A stretch of DNA of 64,000 nucleotides from Alkalimarinus alittae (GCF_026016465.1 NZ_CP100390.1:620001-684000); one strand, 5' to 3'. Numbered from the stretch's first letter, positions 1 to 9,961 are shown. A program made the numbers and translations. Notes: generated by a model not told the origin, from the sequence alone.

Positions 1-165
1 ATATTATGCCCCGCAATGGCCTTTGATGGAACCGTAAGCTGTTGACATGTTAATTCAACGTGACGATTGGGTTAAAGCTATGGAGACTATTGCCATAACC
101 GTTTATCATTGCGGGTTTATTTGTCACTATTTACATGCACCCATTTGCGGAGTAGTCAGCATAAA

Positions 166-2526
166 ATGACTAAAACGGTTTATCGATTTGCACATATATT
201 AGTGCTGCCGCTGATTATTGGTTCCGCTCAATCATTGGCTGACGAGCTGAATTCAGAGACTGGCCGGGCTAAAACGGCAGCAGAAATTGATTGGCGCCCT
301 ATTGACCAGATGACTGAAGCAGAACGCAGTAAGTTATCCGCGGTGTGTAAGGGCGGCTATGTGGTCCCCTCATACTTGCCAGAAGGCAGTGTTAGCTCAT
401 CTGGCGACCCTTCAGAAACACCGATGCGCGTTTTGGCAGATAGCGCTTCGTTTGATGCCGAGCAAAATGCTTATGTCGAGGGGGGGGTTGAAATTACCCA
501 GTCGCCCTATTTTTTGACGGGTAGCACAGCTAAATTAAATCAAAGCACCCAGCAGGTGACGGTTAAAGGGGGTATACAACTAAGAAGCCCTGAGATGTTC
601 TTAACCGGCGACACTGTTAATTATGATATTTCAACGGGGGCATTTGATATTGAAGGTGCCTCATACCTTGCACATGAGCAAGGGTTTCGTGGTCAGTCTG
701 CGACCGTAAAGCGACCCTCAGAAAACTTGGTCGTAATTGAAAAGGGTACCATCACCCGTTGCGACCCTGATGATAAAGCATGGTCGATAGCAGCCAGTGA
801 AATCACGCTTGATCAAGAAGAAGGTGTGGGGTATGCCAAGCATTTTCGCTTTAGAGTTCAAGATGTACCTATTTTCTACTTTCCTTGGGTGACGTTCCCG
901 ATTAATGATGACCGAAAAAGTGGTTTCTTGTACCCGTCCATTGGAAGCTCCAATGTAGGGAGAGGGTTGGCGCTTTCAGCTCCGTATTATTTTAATTTAG
1001 CCCCTGATTATGATGCGACGTTAACGCCTCAGTATGTTCATGGTAGAGGGATTTATACGGAGCTAGAAGGTCGTCATTTAAATACCTTCGGGCTGTCGAA
1101 GATAAACCTCGGCTATATTAATGATGATGAAGAATACATCGAAGAGTACCCGTGGAGCGATGGCGAACGCTGGGGGCTCAGTTTTGAAAATGAATCGAAA
1201 CTTGCTGCAGGCTGGTCATCCAGCATTGATTATAATGTGGTTAGCGATGACGATTATCTTGAAGACTTAGCGCGGACGCTTAGCATAAACAATGATACAC
1301 ATATCGATCGGGTCGGTAAGATCAGCTATGTCGGTGATGTTTGGCAGTTTGATGGCGCGGTCCATGGTTACCAAACCGTTGACTCAAATATCACCGAAGC
1401 CAACAAACCTTATTCCAGGCTACCGGAGCTTAATCTGGTTGGCAGTTGGGATAATGAAGTGTTTGACTGGACTGTTGGATCTCAATATACCTACTTCTTC
1501 CGCGATAACGAGCTACTAACCGGTAATGACAAGGTGCAGGGTAGTCGTTTAAGGATAAAGCCAGAGGTATCATTACCCATGGAGCAACTATGGGGCTATA
1601 TCACACCATCACTAAAGATTGACCAAAGTAACTATGCGCTTGAAGATAACGGCTTAGGGGATGATGACATTAGTCGTACTGTACCGTTTGCAACTCTTGA
1701 TGCGGGTCTTTATTTTGATCGTCCTTTTCAGTTTGGTACCCAGGATTATAACCAAACACTAGAGCCTCGAGTGTTTTATGTGCATTCACCAGAGGTCAAG
1801 CAGGATGATATTCCTGACTTCGACACGTCTGTAAAAACATTCAGCTATTCACAGCTGTTTTCGGATGATCGATTTGTTGGTGGTGATAGGGTGGGTGATA
1901 ATAATCGTGTTACATTAGGTTTAACCTCCCGCTTCACGCAGCTTTCTAGCGGTATCGATAGTGCCGTTTTTAGCATTGGTAAAATCTATTATTTTGAAGA
2001 TCAACGCATTAACCTAAGTGGCGTCGGTGAGTATGCTGAAAGTGAGTCGCCTTATGCGGGTGAGTTTATTTTAACCCCGATTCAAGGCATGGATTTGAAA
2101 GTAACAGGGTTGTGGGATGATAGTGAGAATGAGACAGTGGAAGGTAACAGCACGCTAAGTCTTCATACAAAAGACTATGGATATGTGCTGAACCTAGGTC
2201 ACTACTATAAAGATGACAGCTCTCCCTTAGAGCAAGCTAATATCTCCACTATATTCCCTGTGACTAAAAAAGTGAGTGTTTTTGGCCGTTGGTTGTATGA
2301 CCTTAATGATAAACGTACGGCGGGTACATTAGCGGGTTTAGAGTATCGTAGTTGCTGCTGGCGAGCGCAGGTCTTATCGAGCAGCTACCTGACAGATGAT
2401 GCTGAACTGTCTCACACGATTATGTTTCGAGTTGAGTTAAAAGGCTTAGCAGGCTTTGGTGAAAGTGGTGAAGAGCTTGATGAACAGGTGCCTGGTTATT
2501 TGGGGCGAGAAAGTTTATATAACTAA
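166..2526 (+). CDS. lptD: LPS-assembly outer membrane protein LptD
   Basis: Outer-membrane beta-barrel that, with LptE, inserts lipopolysaccharide into the outer leaflet. The protein is 786 aa from the ATG at 166; an ATG 57 bases upstream is open too but would put a hydrophilic tail before the signal peptide, and GCGGAG lies before 166. A signal peptide (about residues 1-26, ending near QSLA) is followed by an OstA/LptA-like jellyroll domain (about 80-220) and a long barrel rich in aromatic-ended strands. Family cysteines are present: one near the N-terminus (SAVCKGG), one after the jellyroll (TRCDPDD) and the C-terminal CC pair (RSCCWRA), matching the disulfide set required for LptD maturation. 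First gene of the lptD-surA-pdxA-rsmA-apaH cluster. Confidence 0.97.
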   Translation: MTKTVYRFAHILVLPLIIGSAQSLADELNSETGRAKTAAEIDWRPIDQMTEAERSKLSAVCKGGYVVPSYLPEGSVSSSGDPSETPMRVLADSASFDAEQNAYVEGGVEITQSPYFLTGSTAKLNQSTQQVTVKGGIQLRSPEMFLTGDTVNYDISTGAFDIEGASYLAHEQGFRGQSATVKRPSENLVVIEKGTITRCDPDDKAWSIAASEITLDQEEGVGYAKHFRFRVQDVPIFYFPWVTFPINDDRKSGFLYPSIGSSNVGRGLALSAPYYFNLAPDYDATLTPQYVHGRGIYTELEGRHLNTFGLSKINLGYINDDEEYIEEYPWSDGERWGLSFENESKLAAGWSSSIDYNVVSDDDYLEDLARTLSINNDTHIDRVGKISYVGDVWQFDGAVHGYQTVDSNITEANKPYSRLPELNLVGSWDNEVFDWTVGSQYTYFFRDNELLTGNDKVQGSRLRIKPEVSLPMEQLWGYITPSLKIDQSNYALEDNGLGDDDISRTVPFATLDAGLYFDRPFQFGTQDYNQTLEPRVFYVHSPEVKQDDIPDFDTSVKTFSYSQLFSDDRFVGGDRVGDNNRVTLGLTSRFTQLSSGIDSAVFSIGKIYYFEDQRINLSGVGEYAESESPYAGEFILTPIQGMDLKVTGLWDDSENETVEGNSTLSLHTKDYGYVLNLGHYYKDDSSPLEQANISTIFPVTKKVSVFGRWLYDLNDKRTAGTLAGLEYRSCCWRAQVLSSSYLTDDAELSHTIMFRVELKGLAGFGESGEELDEQVPGYLGRESLYN

Positions 2527-2595
2527 CACGTAATTTGTTTAGAGACTGGCCATGCGCTTAGTCTTGAATTTTATATTATTAGGTAGTGCTGATTT

Positions 2596-3933
2596 ATGTT
2601 GTTGAAGAACACTCTGTTTCGTTTGTTAACATTGTCTATATTGCTTTTGTTATCTATTTCTACAGTTTATGGAAAGGTAAAGCCGTTAGACCATGTATTG
2701 GTCATTGTTGATGACGATATTGTTATGGCATCTGAGCTTGAGGCGCGTATTCGTACCATCACGGCCAGACTAAAAGCCCAGGGTACAGGGCTTCCACCTG
2801 CTGATCTTATGGCAGAGAGAGTGTTAGATCAGTTGATTCTTGAAAGCATACAGCTACAGATGGCTGAGCGAAATGGATTAAGAGTAGATGATAACCAGCT
2901 TAACGAAACCATGCAGAATATTGCCAAAAGAAACGGCATGACATTGGATGACTTTCAGGAAGCGATAAAGTCCGAAGGCGTCACATACCGAGAAGCCCGA
3001 GAGCAGATCCGTCGAGACTTGTTATTAAGCCGAGTTCAACAGCGGCAAGTTGATCGAAAGGTTCGGGTTACCGATAACGAAATCGAAACGTTTCTTGCGT
3101 CTTCTGAAGGTAAAAGCCGAACGGCGACTGAGTACTATTTAGGCCATATCTTGGTCTCTATTACAGACCCTGCCAACCCTGTCGTTGTCGAAAAAGCAAG
3201 AAAGCGTGCGGAGGCTATTATTGCAGAGCTTAAAAGTGGGGAAGACTTTAAACAGACCGCTGTGGCAAAGTCGGATGGGCGTAATGCACTGCAAGGCGGC
3301 ATTATCGGGTGGCGTAAAGAGAATGAAGTGCCATCAATTGCCGCTGATATTGTTCAAACATTGAAGGTAGGTGAGCCTTCTGAGCTTCTTAGAACATCGG
3401 GTGGTTTTCACATTATCGCCGTGCTTGATAAGCGCGGGGGAACAGAGCAGCTCGTTAAACAGTATAATGTGCGTCATATTTTAATTAAGCCTAGTGAAGT
3501 AAAAACAGAGCGTGAAGCGAAAGAGAATATTGAGCAGTTGCGTGAACGAATCATTAGCGGCGATGATTTTGCAGCCATTGCAAAGGCTCACTCTGAAGAT
3601 CCTATTTCGGCTATTAGTGGTGGTAGTCTTGACTGGGTAAGCCCAGGAGAAATGGTTCCGGCCTTTGATGATATTATGCAGAATAGTACCGTGGGTGAGG
3701 TGAGTCAGCCATTTTTATCAGACTTTGGTTGGCACATTTTGCAAGTTCAAGACACACGAATGGAGGACTTAGGTAATCGAATTCAGGCGAATCAAGCGCG
3801 GCAGGTTATTCATCGCCGAAAATATGAAGAAGAGTTAAGCTTATGGCTGCGAGAAATTCGTGAAGAAGCGTATGTTGAATTTAAAGATCGTACTGCCTCT
3901 GAAGATGACCAATCAGAAGACCTGAAAAAATAA
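2596..3933 (+). CDS. surA: Periplasmic chaperone / peptidyl-prolyl isomerase SurA
   Basis: Periplasmic chaperone that escorts unfolded outer-membrane proteins, LptD among them, to the BAM machinery. The 445 aa protein has a signal peptide (about 1-26, hydrophobic run LLLLSIST), an N-terminal SurA domain, and two parvulin domains (roughly residues 175-280 and 288-390), each opening with the conserved HIL motif (GHILVSI, RHILIKP) and containing GGxxGW/GGSLDW stretches. Length is as expected for the family. It starts 69 bases after lptD, so the two are probably cotranscribed. Confidence 0.96.
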   Translation: MLLKNTLFRLLTLSILLLLSISTVYGKVKPLDHVLVIVDDDIVMASELEARIRTITARLKAQGTGLPPADLMAERVLDQLILESIQLQMAERNGLRVDDNQLNETMQNIAKRNGMTLDDFQEAIKSEGVTYREAREQIRRDLLLSRVQQRQVDRKVRVTDNEIETFLASSEGKSRTATEYYLGHILVSITDPANPVVVEKARKRAEAIIAELKSGEDFKQTAVAKSDGRNALQGGIIGWRKENEVPSIAADIVQTLKVGEPSELLRTSGGFHIIAVLDKRGGTEQLVKQYNVRHILIKPSEVKTEREAKENIEQLRERIISGDDFAAIAKAHSEDPISAISGGSLDWVSPGEMVPAFDDIMQNSTVGEVSQPFLSDFGWHILQVQDTRMEDLGNRIQANQARQVIHRRKYEEELSLWLREIREEAYVEFKDRTASEDDQSEDLKK

Positions 3934-4034
3934 AACGGGTCCTAGCTAGCGTTAATCGTTACTTGGGTTAATCATCGCTTTGGTTGTTTAATTGGAGCGG
4001 CCATTGTCAATCTGTTGTATAAAAGGCTAGCCAA

Positions 4035-5021
4035 ATGCTACCACTTGCAATTACTGCTGGAGAGCCAGCCGGCATCGGACCAGACTTATGCATCCAACTT
4101 GCCCAGAAAGGGTTTTCAGACCCTGTTGTTATTGTCTGTGCGCCGACTCTGCTTAAAGAACGAGCCGACGCATTAGGTTTGCCTTTAGATGTACATCTTT
4201 GGGAGCCTGGCGATAGACTCGATAGCAAGCCCGGACAGGTGTTTGTTTACCCTGTTTCACTTGATGCCTCTGTCGATGCGGGTGTGCTGTCTGCTAAGAA
4301 TGCCCACTATGTATTGAAAACCCTTACGGTTGCGGCCGAAGGCTGTATGAATGGTGTGTTTTCAGGCATGGTCACTGCACCTGTACACAAAGGCATCATT
4401 AATGATGCGGGTATCGATTTCACCGGCCATACGGAGTTTCTTCAGGCGCTTTGCGGCGTTGATCGGGTTGTGATGATGCTCGCTTCTGAGAAAATGCGTG
4501 TGGCATTGGTTACGACACACTTACCGCTGGCCAGTGTTTCAAGCGCCATTACTAAGCCGTTATTAAGACAGATTATTAATATTCTTAATCATGACTTAAC
4601 GGTTAAGTTTGGTATAGCTCAACCTAAGATTTTGGTTGCAGGGCTTAACCCACACGCAGGAGAAGGCGGGCATATGGGAATGGAAGAAATAGAGGTTATT
4701 TCACCGGTGCTCGATGAGTTTCGTGAAAAAGGGGTCAATCTTGTAGGGCCTCTCCCTGCCGATACATTGTTTACGCCACGCTGGCTTGATGGCGCAGACG
4801 CCGTACTAGCGATGTATCATGATCAAGGCCTACCGGTGTTAAAATATCAAAGTTTCGGGTCCGCTGTGAATATTACTCTGGGGTTGCCTATTATTCGCAC
4901 CTCTGTAGATCATGGCACAGCATTGGATCTGGTGGGTACAGGTAAGGCCGATATTGGCAGTCTTCAGCAAGCTATTAAATCAGCGGCTTTGATGGCGGGG
5001 CTTGCCAGCTTTACGTCATAA
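4035..5021 (+). CDS. pdxA: 4-hydroxythreonine-4-phosphate dehydrogenase PdxA
   Basis: NAD-dependent oxidation and decarboxylation of 4-phosphohydroxy-L-threonine in the DXP-dependent pyridoxal phosphate pathway; cytoplasmic. The 328 aa sequence has the family N-terminus [12 protein letters not shown], the metal-ligand segments [17 protein letters not shown] and YHDQGLP, and the C-terminal [10 protein letters not shown] block. An in-frame TAA lies 15 bases upstream of the ATG, so the start cannot be much earlier; the Shine-Dalgarno is weak. Its position after surA and before rsmA is standard in gammaproteobacteria. Confidence 0.96.
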   Translation: MLPLAITAGEPAGIGPDLCIQLAQKGFSDPVVIVCAPTLLKERADALGLPLDVHLWEPGDRLDSKPGQVFVYPVSLDASVDAGVLSAKNAHYVLKTLTVAAEGCMNGVFSGMVTAPVHKGIINDAGIDFTGHTEFLQALCGVDRVVMMLASEKMRVALVTTHLPLASVSSAITKPLLRQIINILNHDLTVKFGIAQPKILVAGLNPHAGEGGHMGMEEIEVISPVLDEFREKGVNLVGPLPADTLFTPRWLDGADAVLAMYHDQGLPVLKYQSFGSAVNITLGLPIIRTSVDHGTALDLVGTGKADIGSLQQAIKSAALMAGLASFTS

Positions 5022-5078
5022 GGCCCGTAACTCGCTGTACTCAATTCAAGAAACCCCATCAAAATAGAGAAAAAGTAG

Positions 5079-5891
5079 ATGGCAAAGCAATCGTCCAATA
5101 TAGGACATCAGGCTAGAAAACGATTTGGTCAGAACTTTTTACAAGATCATGGTGTAATCGATCAAATTATCCGCAGTATTCACCCTAAGCCTGAAGAGTG
5201 TATGGTGGAAATTGGGCCGGGTCTTGGTGCTATAACTGAAGAGTTGCTGGCTGCAACTGATGGTAAGTTAAATGTGGTTGAGCTGGATCGAGACCTCATT
5301 CCTATTCTTAGAACGAAGTTTTTTAATTATCCTGACTTTGTCATTCATGAAGCCGATGCATTGAAGTTTGACTTTAATCAGCTGGCTTCACCTGGGCAAC
5401 CCCTGAGAATGGTCGGAAACTTACCTTATAATATTTCAACACCGCTTATTTTTCATCTACTAAAGCATGTCGATAATATGCGTGACATGCACTTTATGTT
5501 GCAGAAAGAAGTGGTTGATCGTTTAGCGGCAGGACCAAGTGAAAATAACTATGGGCGGTTGGGTATCATGGCCCAATATTACTGCCAAATACAGCCGTTA
5601 TTTATTGTTCCACCTGAAGCATTTGACCCTCGTCCTAAAGTTGACTCGGCGATCGTCAGGCTAACGCCGCATAAAAAACTACCTCATCCTGCCAAGGATA
5701 TTAAAACGTTGGAAAGGGTTGTCAGAACGGCTTTTACTATGCGTCGTAAAACACTCAGAAATGCATTGTCGACGTTGGTAAGCCCAGAACAGTTAGAGGC
5801 GCTTGGTATAAATAGTGCGCTTCGCCCTGAGAACTTATCGCTTGCCGAGTATGTAAAGATAAGCGATTCCATTACGGATCAGACTGAGTAG
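5079..5891 (+). CDS. rsmA: 16S rRNA dimethyladenosine transferase RsmA (KsgA)
   Basis: Dimethylates the two adjacent adenosines near the 3' end of 16S rRNA (A1518/A1519 in E. coli numbering) late in 30S assembly, using S-adenosylmethionine. The 270 aa protein shows the N-terminal KRFGQNFL signature, the SAM motif EIGPGLGAIT, the catalytic NLPYNIS motif and the C-terminal RRKTLRNAL block of the KsgA/Dim1 family. It sits 57 bases after pdxA and 25 bases before apaH. The apaG gene usually found between rsmA and apaH is absent. Confidence 0.97.
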   Translation: MAKQSSNIGHQARKRFGQNFLQDHGVIDQIIRSIHPKPEECMVEIGPGLGAITEELLAATDGKLNVVELDRDLIPILRTKFFNYPDFVIHEADALKFDFNQLASPGQPLRMVGNLPYNISTPLIFHLLKHVDNMRDMHFMLQKEVVDRLAAGPSENNYGRLGIMAQYYCQIQPLFIVPPEAFDPRPKVDSAIVRLTPHKKLPHPAKDIKTLERVVRTAFTMRRKTLRNALSTLVSPEQLEALGINSALRPENLSLAEYVKISDSITDQTE

Positions 5892-5916
5892 TTTTAAGCA
5901 CTTAAAGGGGGCTGTT

Positions 5917-6750
5917 TTGGCAATTTATGCAGTAGGCGATATTCAGGGGTGTTATGAAAACTTCTGTTGCCTGTTAGATGAAATAAAATTTGATTCATCG
6001 AATGATACACTTTGGGTCGCAGGGGATTTAGTTAATCGAGGGCCTGATTCGCTTAAAACGGTACGCCATATTAAATCATTGGGTAAGTCTGCTCGAGTGG
6101 TGTTAGGGAATCACGACTTGCATTTGTTAGCGGTTGCACGAGGTGCGCAAAGCCGTAAACGGAAGGATACCTTTGGCGATATTCTTGATGCTCCTGATGT
6201 CGATGAGTTAATGGACTGGCTACGACATCAAAAACTGATGGTTAGAGACAAAACACGTAAAATCGTCATGACCCATGCGGGTGTTCCTCATATCTGGAAA
6301 ATCAAACAAGCTAAGCGTTATGCCAAGGAAATAGAAACGGTTCTGAAAAGTGATGATTGCGATGCGTTTCTTAAAGAAATGTATGGCAATACCCCTAAAA
6401 TGTGGTGCGAATCGTTAGCCGGCATGGAGCGATTAAGAGTCATTACTAACTATTTCACTCGCATGCGCTTTATTGATGAAGGCGGCGTATTGGACTTTGA
6501 TAGCAAGCTTGGGCCTCTGAACGCACCGCCAGGTTATAAGCCTTGGTACGCATTCACCCGTAATGGCAGTTCAAAAATAATTTTTGGTCATTGGGCCGCG
6601 CTCGAAGGGCGAGTGTCTAACCCTCAGATGGTGGCTGTTGATACCGGATGTGTTTGGGGCGGAAAGCTAACCGCTGTAAACCTTGAAACGTGGGAAAGAA
6701 CAAGCTGCGCTTGTAATTTTGATGAGCGAGCATCGAAGGATAATCAGTGA
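5917..6750 (+). CDS. apaH: Symmetrical bis(5'-nucleosyl)-tetraphosphatase ApaH
   Basis: Hydrolyses Ap4A to two ADP and can remove Np4 caps from RNA. The 277 aa protein has the metallophosphatase motifs in order: GDIQGCYENF (residues 7-16), GDLVNRGPDS and GNHDLHLLA, plus TRMRF and GHWAALEG farther on, all typical of ApaH. The start is a TTG at 5917, chosen because AAAGGGGG ends six bases before it and because the protein then begins at the family N-terminus (xxIYAVGDIQG). Its TGA overlaps the GTG of the next gene. Confidence 0.95.
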   Translation: MAIYAVGDIQGCYENFCCLLDEIKFDSSNDTLWVAGDLVNRGPDSLKTVRHIKSLGKSARVVLGNHDLHLLAVARGAQSRKRKDTFGDILDAPDVDELMDWLRHQKLMVRDKTRKIVMTHAGVPHIWKIKQAKRYAKEIETVLKSDDCDAFLKEMYGNTPKMWCESLAGMERLRVITNYFTRMRFIDEGGVLDFDSKLGPLNAPPGYKPWYAFTRNGSSKIIFGHWAALEGRVSNPQMVAVDTGCVWGGKLTAVNLETWERTSCACNFDERASKDNQ

Positions 6751-7166
6751 CCAATAACATTCATATGAAACCTCAGCGCCATATTATTATTGCGTTGGGG
6801 GCGGTGTTGTCTTTTTGCAGTGTTACTGCCGGCGCCTTTGGGGCTCATGGTGCAAGGCCGCTGCTAAGCGAGAAGTTGTTTAGTGTTTATGAGACTGCAG
6901 TGGAATATCAGTTTTATCACAGCATCGCATTGTTAGTAGTCGGTGTAATGTTGGCGCTGCCCCTGTCGATCAATGAAAAATATCTAAAAGTCGCGGTCGT
7001 CAGCTTTTTGTTAGGTATTTTATTATTTTCGGGTAGCTTATATTTATATGCATTTACAGGGATGAGTAAACTCGGGATGATTACGCCCGTGGGAGGTTTC
7101 TGCTTTCTTGTGGGTTGGCTCATGATTGCGTTGAGTGCGTGCTCAACTAGCCTGGCCAAACGGTAA
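6747..7166 (+). CDS. DUF423 (YgdD-like) inner membrane protein
   Basis: Small integral membrane protein of 139 aa with four predicted transmembrane segments and the family hallmark GAFGAHGA near the N-terminus, followed by YQFYHSIALL. Function is not known. The GTG start overlaps the apaH stop in a GTGA, and AAGGA lies six bases before it, which favours GTG over an ATG 17 bases later in another frame position that would trim the N-terminus by five or six residues. Translation is probably coupled to apaH. Confidence 0.85.
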   Translation: MTNNIHMKPQRHIIIALGAVLSFCSVTAGAFGAHGARPLLSEKLFSVYETAVEYQFYHSIALLVVGVMLALPLSINEKYLKVAVVSFLLGILLFSGSLYLYAFTGMSKLGMITPVGGFCFLVGWLMIALSACSTSLAKR

Positions 7167-7194
7167 ATTGAATACGTATTAGCGGGAGATGATA

Positions 7195-7395
7195 TTGAAC
7201 GTTATTGTAAATGGCGACGAGAAAACGCTTGAAGTGGGTGCCACTGTTGCAGACCTGATTCATGTTCTTGCGCTTGAAGGCAAGCGAATTGCGGTTGAGC
7301 TAAACATGGAAATTGTACCTCGAAGTGAGCATGCCTCTACGGTATTAAAGCAGGGCGACAACCTTGAGGTAGTACATGCAATAGGGGGCGGATAG
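7195..7395 (+). CDS. thiS: Sulfur carrier protein ThiS
   Basis: Ubiquitin-like sulfur carrier for thiazole synthesis; its C-terminal Gly-Gly is adenylated, converted to thiocarboxylate and used by ThiG. The chain ends in HAIGGG, giving the required terminal diglycine. An ATG at 7189 is in frame, but GGGAG ends immediately before it with no spacer; the TTG at 7195 lies six bases from that Shine-Dalgarno and yields MNVIVNGDE, the usual ThiS beginning. I therefore place the start at TTG (66 aa). thiG follows after 47 bases. Confidence 0.9.
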   Translation: MNVIVNGDEKTLEVGATVADLIHVLALEGKRIAVELNMEIVPRSEHASTVLKQGDNLEVVHAIGGG

Positions 7396-7442
7396 CCTTT
7401 TGAATAAAACAACACAAGACAACTTATTAATCAGGTAAGAAA

Positions 7443-8249
7443 ATGACAACTAACACCGTGGACAACGCTACTGATAAACCCTTAATAATTGACGGAAAAA
7501 CATACCAGTCAAGGTTGTTGGTCGGAACCGGTAAATACAAAAATCTTGATGAAACCCGTGAAGCAATTGCAGCCAGTGGCGCTGAGATTGTGACAGTTGC
7601 AGTTAGGCGAACAAATATAGGGCAAAACCCTGGTGAGCCTAATTTACTCGATGTCATATCGCCAGACCGCTATACTATTTTGCCTAATACCGCTGGTTGT
7701 TATACGGCTAAAGATGCCGTAAGAACCTGTCGATTAGCTAGAGAGTTGCTAGGCGGGCATGACCTCGTTAAATTAGAAGTATTGGGTGATCAGAAGACGC
7801 TTTACCCTGATATTACTGAGACATTGGTCGCAGCAGAAGAGCTAATTAAAGATGGCTTTAAAGTCATGGTGTATACGACCGATGACCCTATCATTGCTAA
7901 GCGTTTAGAAGAAATGGGTTGCGTTGCTGTGATGCCGCTAGGTGCCCCAATTGGTTCGGGTTTAGGTATCAGAAACCCGTACAATATTCGTATGATTCTA
8001 GAGAATGCGACGGTGCCTATCTTGGTTGATGCTGGTGTAGGTACCGCGTCAGATGCGACCATTGCGATGGAGTTAGGGTGTGATGGCGTACTGATGAATA
8101 CAGCTATTGCTGCCGCACAGAATCCTATCTTGATGGCGCGAGCTATGAAGGGCGCTGTAGAGTGTGGTCGTGATGCCTTTTTGGCAGGCCGAATGCCAAG
8201 AAAGTTATATGCATCTGCTTCGTCACCGATTGATGGTACTTTCTTTTAA
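7443..8249 (+). CDS. thiG: Thiazole synthase ThiG
   Basis: Forms the thiazole phosphate of thiamine from deoxyxylulose phosphate, dehydroglycine and ThiS-thiocarboxylate. The 268 aa TIM barrel carries the Schiff-base lysine segment LVKLEVLGD, the [15 protein letters not shown] block, the phosphate-binding [11 protein letters not shown] and GVLMNTAIA motifs, all characteristic of ThiG. ThiS and ThiG form a two-gene thiazole cluster; I see no TPP riboswitch upstream and no thiC, thiE or thiF in the window. Confidence 0.97.
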   Translation: MTTNTVDNATDKPLIIDGKTYQSRLLVGTGKYKNLDETREAIAASGAEIVTVAVRRTNIGQNPGEPNLLDVISPDRYTILPNTAGCYTAKDAVRTCRLARELLGGHDLVKLEVLGDQKTLYPDITETLVAAEELIKDGFKVMVYTTDDPIIAKRLEEMGCVAVMPLGAPIGSGLGIRNPYNIRMILENATVPILVDAGVGTASDATIAMELGCDGVLMNTAIAAAQNPILMARAMKGAVECGRDAFLAGRMPRKLYASASSPIDGTFF

Positions 8250-8318
8250 ATAGGTAAGTACCTTTTACCCATCATAGAACAACTTTTTATCAAACATATC
8301 AGATATTACTAGTAGGAA

Positions 8319-8924
8319 ATGGCGATGGCTGCTCCACCGAAAAAAGATCGAAACAATCGTCGTCAGCAGATTCTGGAGTCATTAGCCAGAATGCTAGAAC
8401 AAAGCCCTGGTGCTCGTATTACCACTGCAAAATTAGCAAAAGAAGTTGGGGTCACTGAGGCGGCGCTTTATCGTCACTTTCCTAGTAAGGGTAAGATGTT
8501 TGAAGGCCTTATTGAGTTTGTAGAAGAAAGTATTTTTAGTCGCGTTAATCGAGTCATGCAAGAAGGCGCTAATGCGGAAGCAAAAATTGAAGCGATTCTC
8601 ACTCTCGTACTCACGTTTGCTGAAAAAAACCCAGGTATTTGTCGAATTTTAATGGGCGATGCATTGGCAGGCGAAAAAGAGCGTTTACGTACCCGTGTAT
8701 CTCAGTTTTTTGAGCGGCTCGAATCCCAGATTAAAAGAATACTTCGCGAGGCTGCAATTAGAGAAGGAAAGCGCTCAGCGTTAGTAGCCAGCAAGGCATC
8801 AAACCTATTGGTTGCGATTGTAGAAGGGCGAATTCATCAGTTTGTAAGGACAGAGTTTAAGCAAGCACCTCTAGAAGGTTGGAACGAACAATGGGCATTT
8901 TTATCAAAAGGTCTACTCGTATAG
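8319..8924 (+). CDS. slmA: Nucleoid occlusion factor SlmA (TetR family)
   Basis: DNA-bound inhibitor of FtsZ ring assembly over the nucleoid. The 201 aa protein has an N-terminal TetR helix-turn-helix (about residues 15-60; TTAKLAKEVGVTEAALYRHF) followed by SKGKMFEGLIEFVEESIF and the all-helical SlmA C-terminal domain with CRILMGDAL. Length and spacing match SlmA rather than metabolic TetR repressors. AGGAA precedes the ATG at a good distance. Monocistronic as far as I can tell. Confidence 0.92.
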   Translation: MAMAAPPKKDRNNRRQQILESLARMLEQSPGARITTAKLAKEVGVTEAALYRHFPSKGKMFEGLIEFVEESIFSRVNRVMQEGANAEAKIEAILTLVLTFAEKNPGICRILMGDALAGEKERLRTRVSQFFERLESQIKRILREAAIREGKRSALVASKASNLLVAIVEGRIHQFVRTEFKQAPLEGWNEQWAFLSKGLLV

Positions 8925-8986
8925 GTTGTGACTCTTAATTTCTCTGTTAGTATAATTAGTAATCCAAACTGTAAGGCTGCATAGCG

Positions 8987-9778
8987 TTGACAAAGTTGAC
9001 TTTGTATTTAAAACACATCTTTATCCTGCTGATATTGTCATCGTCAGTGGCAGTCGGGGCTGAGACGATTCGAATTGCTACTGGGGAGTGGGCTCCCTAT
9101 GTATCTAAGGATTATCGCCATAACGGGGCGATCGGCCATGTCATTGAAAAAATATATCAAGCTGAAGGGATTGGCGTGAAGTTTGGTTATTTTCCTTGGA
9201 CTAGGGGTTATAAAATGTCCAGCGATGGTGGTGTAGATGCCACAATGCCTTATTACTGCTCGGCTGAAAGAGAGAAACTTTTTTATTGCAGTGACCCTAT
9301 AGTCAGTGGCCAGTTGGTTTATTTTCATCGCAAAGACTTTCCCTTTAAGTGGCGCAGTATTGATGATCTTAAAGGACTCAATGTGGGGGGGACGCTGGGA
9401 TACTTTTATGGCGAAGAATTCGAAAAAGCGGAGCGAGACAACCTATTTAAGGTTCAACGGATTGTGAGTGATGAAACTAATTTTGTCGTTCTGATGAAAG
9501 GTCGTACTCATGTATTTCCTCAGGATAAAGAAGTTGGCTATGCAATGATTCGACGTCTGTTTCCAGAAGAAGAGCGTCAGTTGATCACGCACAACCCAAA
9601 CCCTATTCATACGCAGTCGCTACATTTGATATTTCCTCGTAATAACGAAGAGAGCAAAAGACGCCTTGATATATTTAATCGAGGGTTGAAGGTGCTCAAA
9701 GACTCTGGTGAACTACAGGGTTATCTGAATGCTATGAGTGAGGGTGTTTATATAGAAGGCGGGGCTTACGGAGAGTAG
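8987..9778 (+). CDS. Orphan periplasmic solute-binding protein, family 3
   Basis: Predicted periplasmic amino-acid-type binding protein of 263 aa: signal peptide to about residue 24 (VAVGAE), then the SBP_bac_3 fold (RIATGEWAPY, then DATMPYYCSAEREKLFYCSDPI, split here as two adjacent motifs). Start is TTG at 8987 with GTAAGG upstream; a second TTG nine bases later is possible. No permease or ATPase is adjacent, so it may serve a transporter encoded elsewhere or act as a sensor partner. Two cysteines about seven residues apart could form a disulfide. The ligand cannot be assigned. Confidence 0.75.
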   Translation: MTKLTLYLKHIFILLILSSSVAVGAETIRIATGEWAPYVSKDYRHNGAIGHVIEKIYQAEGIGVKFGYFPWTRGYKMSSDGGVDATMPYYCSAEREKLFYCSDPIVSGQLVYFHRKDFPFKWRSIDDLKGLNVGGTLGYFYGEEFEKAERDNLFKVQRIVSDETNFVVLMKGRTHVFPQDKEVGYAMIRRLFPEEERQLITHNPNPIHTQSLHLIFPRNNEESKRRLDIFNRGLKVLKDSGELQGYLNAMSEGVYIEGGAYGE

Positions 9779-9960
9779 CCGCTTAATGCGTTCACTACGA
9801 GTGTTTCCCTTTCCTCCAATCTTGTTTATTCTTCTTTTTCTTTCACCTCCGTTCTTTACACCTCTTTTTTCATCGCTCGCAACTTTTGTCTTTAAGTTTG
9901 TGTGCCTATCGATATTAATAATATTCTTCGCGATTAAATTCTCACCCCCTAGATATTTTT
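9779..9960. other. Intergenic pyrimidine-rich tract
   Basis: No gene seen. From about 9803 to 9872 the plus strand is almost entirely C and T with few purines. The minus-strand reading frame that crosses it is an Arg/Lys/Gly-rich artefact of that composition and is not supported by a ribosome binding site. Confidence 0.5.
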
Positions 9961-9961
9961 C

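Noticed and set aside
1-165. Possible sigma-E or sigma-70 promoter before lptD (TTGACA at 42-47)
   Set aside because: No acceptable -10 at 16-18 bases, and the sigma-E boxes are poor; not enough to annotate.
7167-7194. TPP riboswitch before thiS
   Set aside because: The gap is under 30 bases and has no THI-box; thiS appears to be read from upstream.
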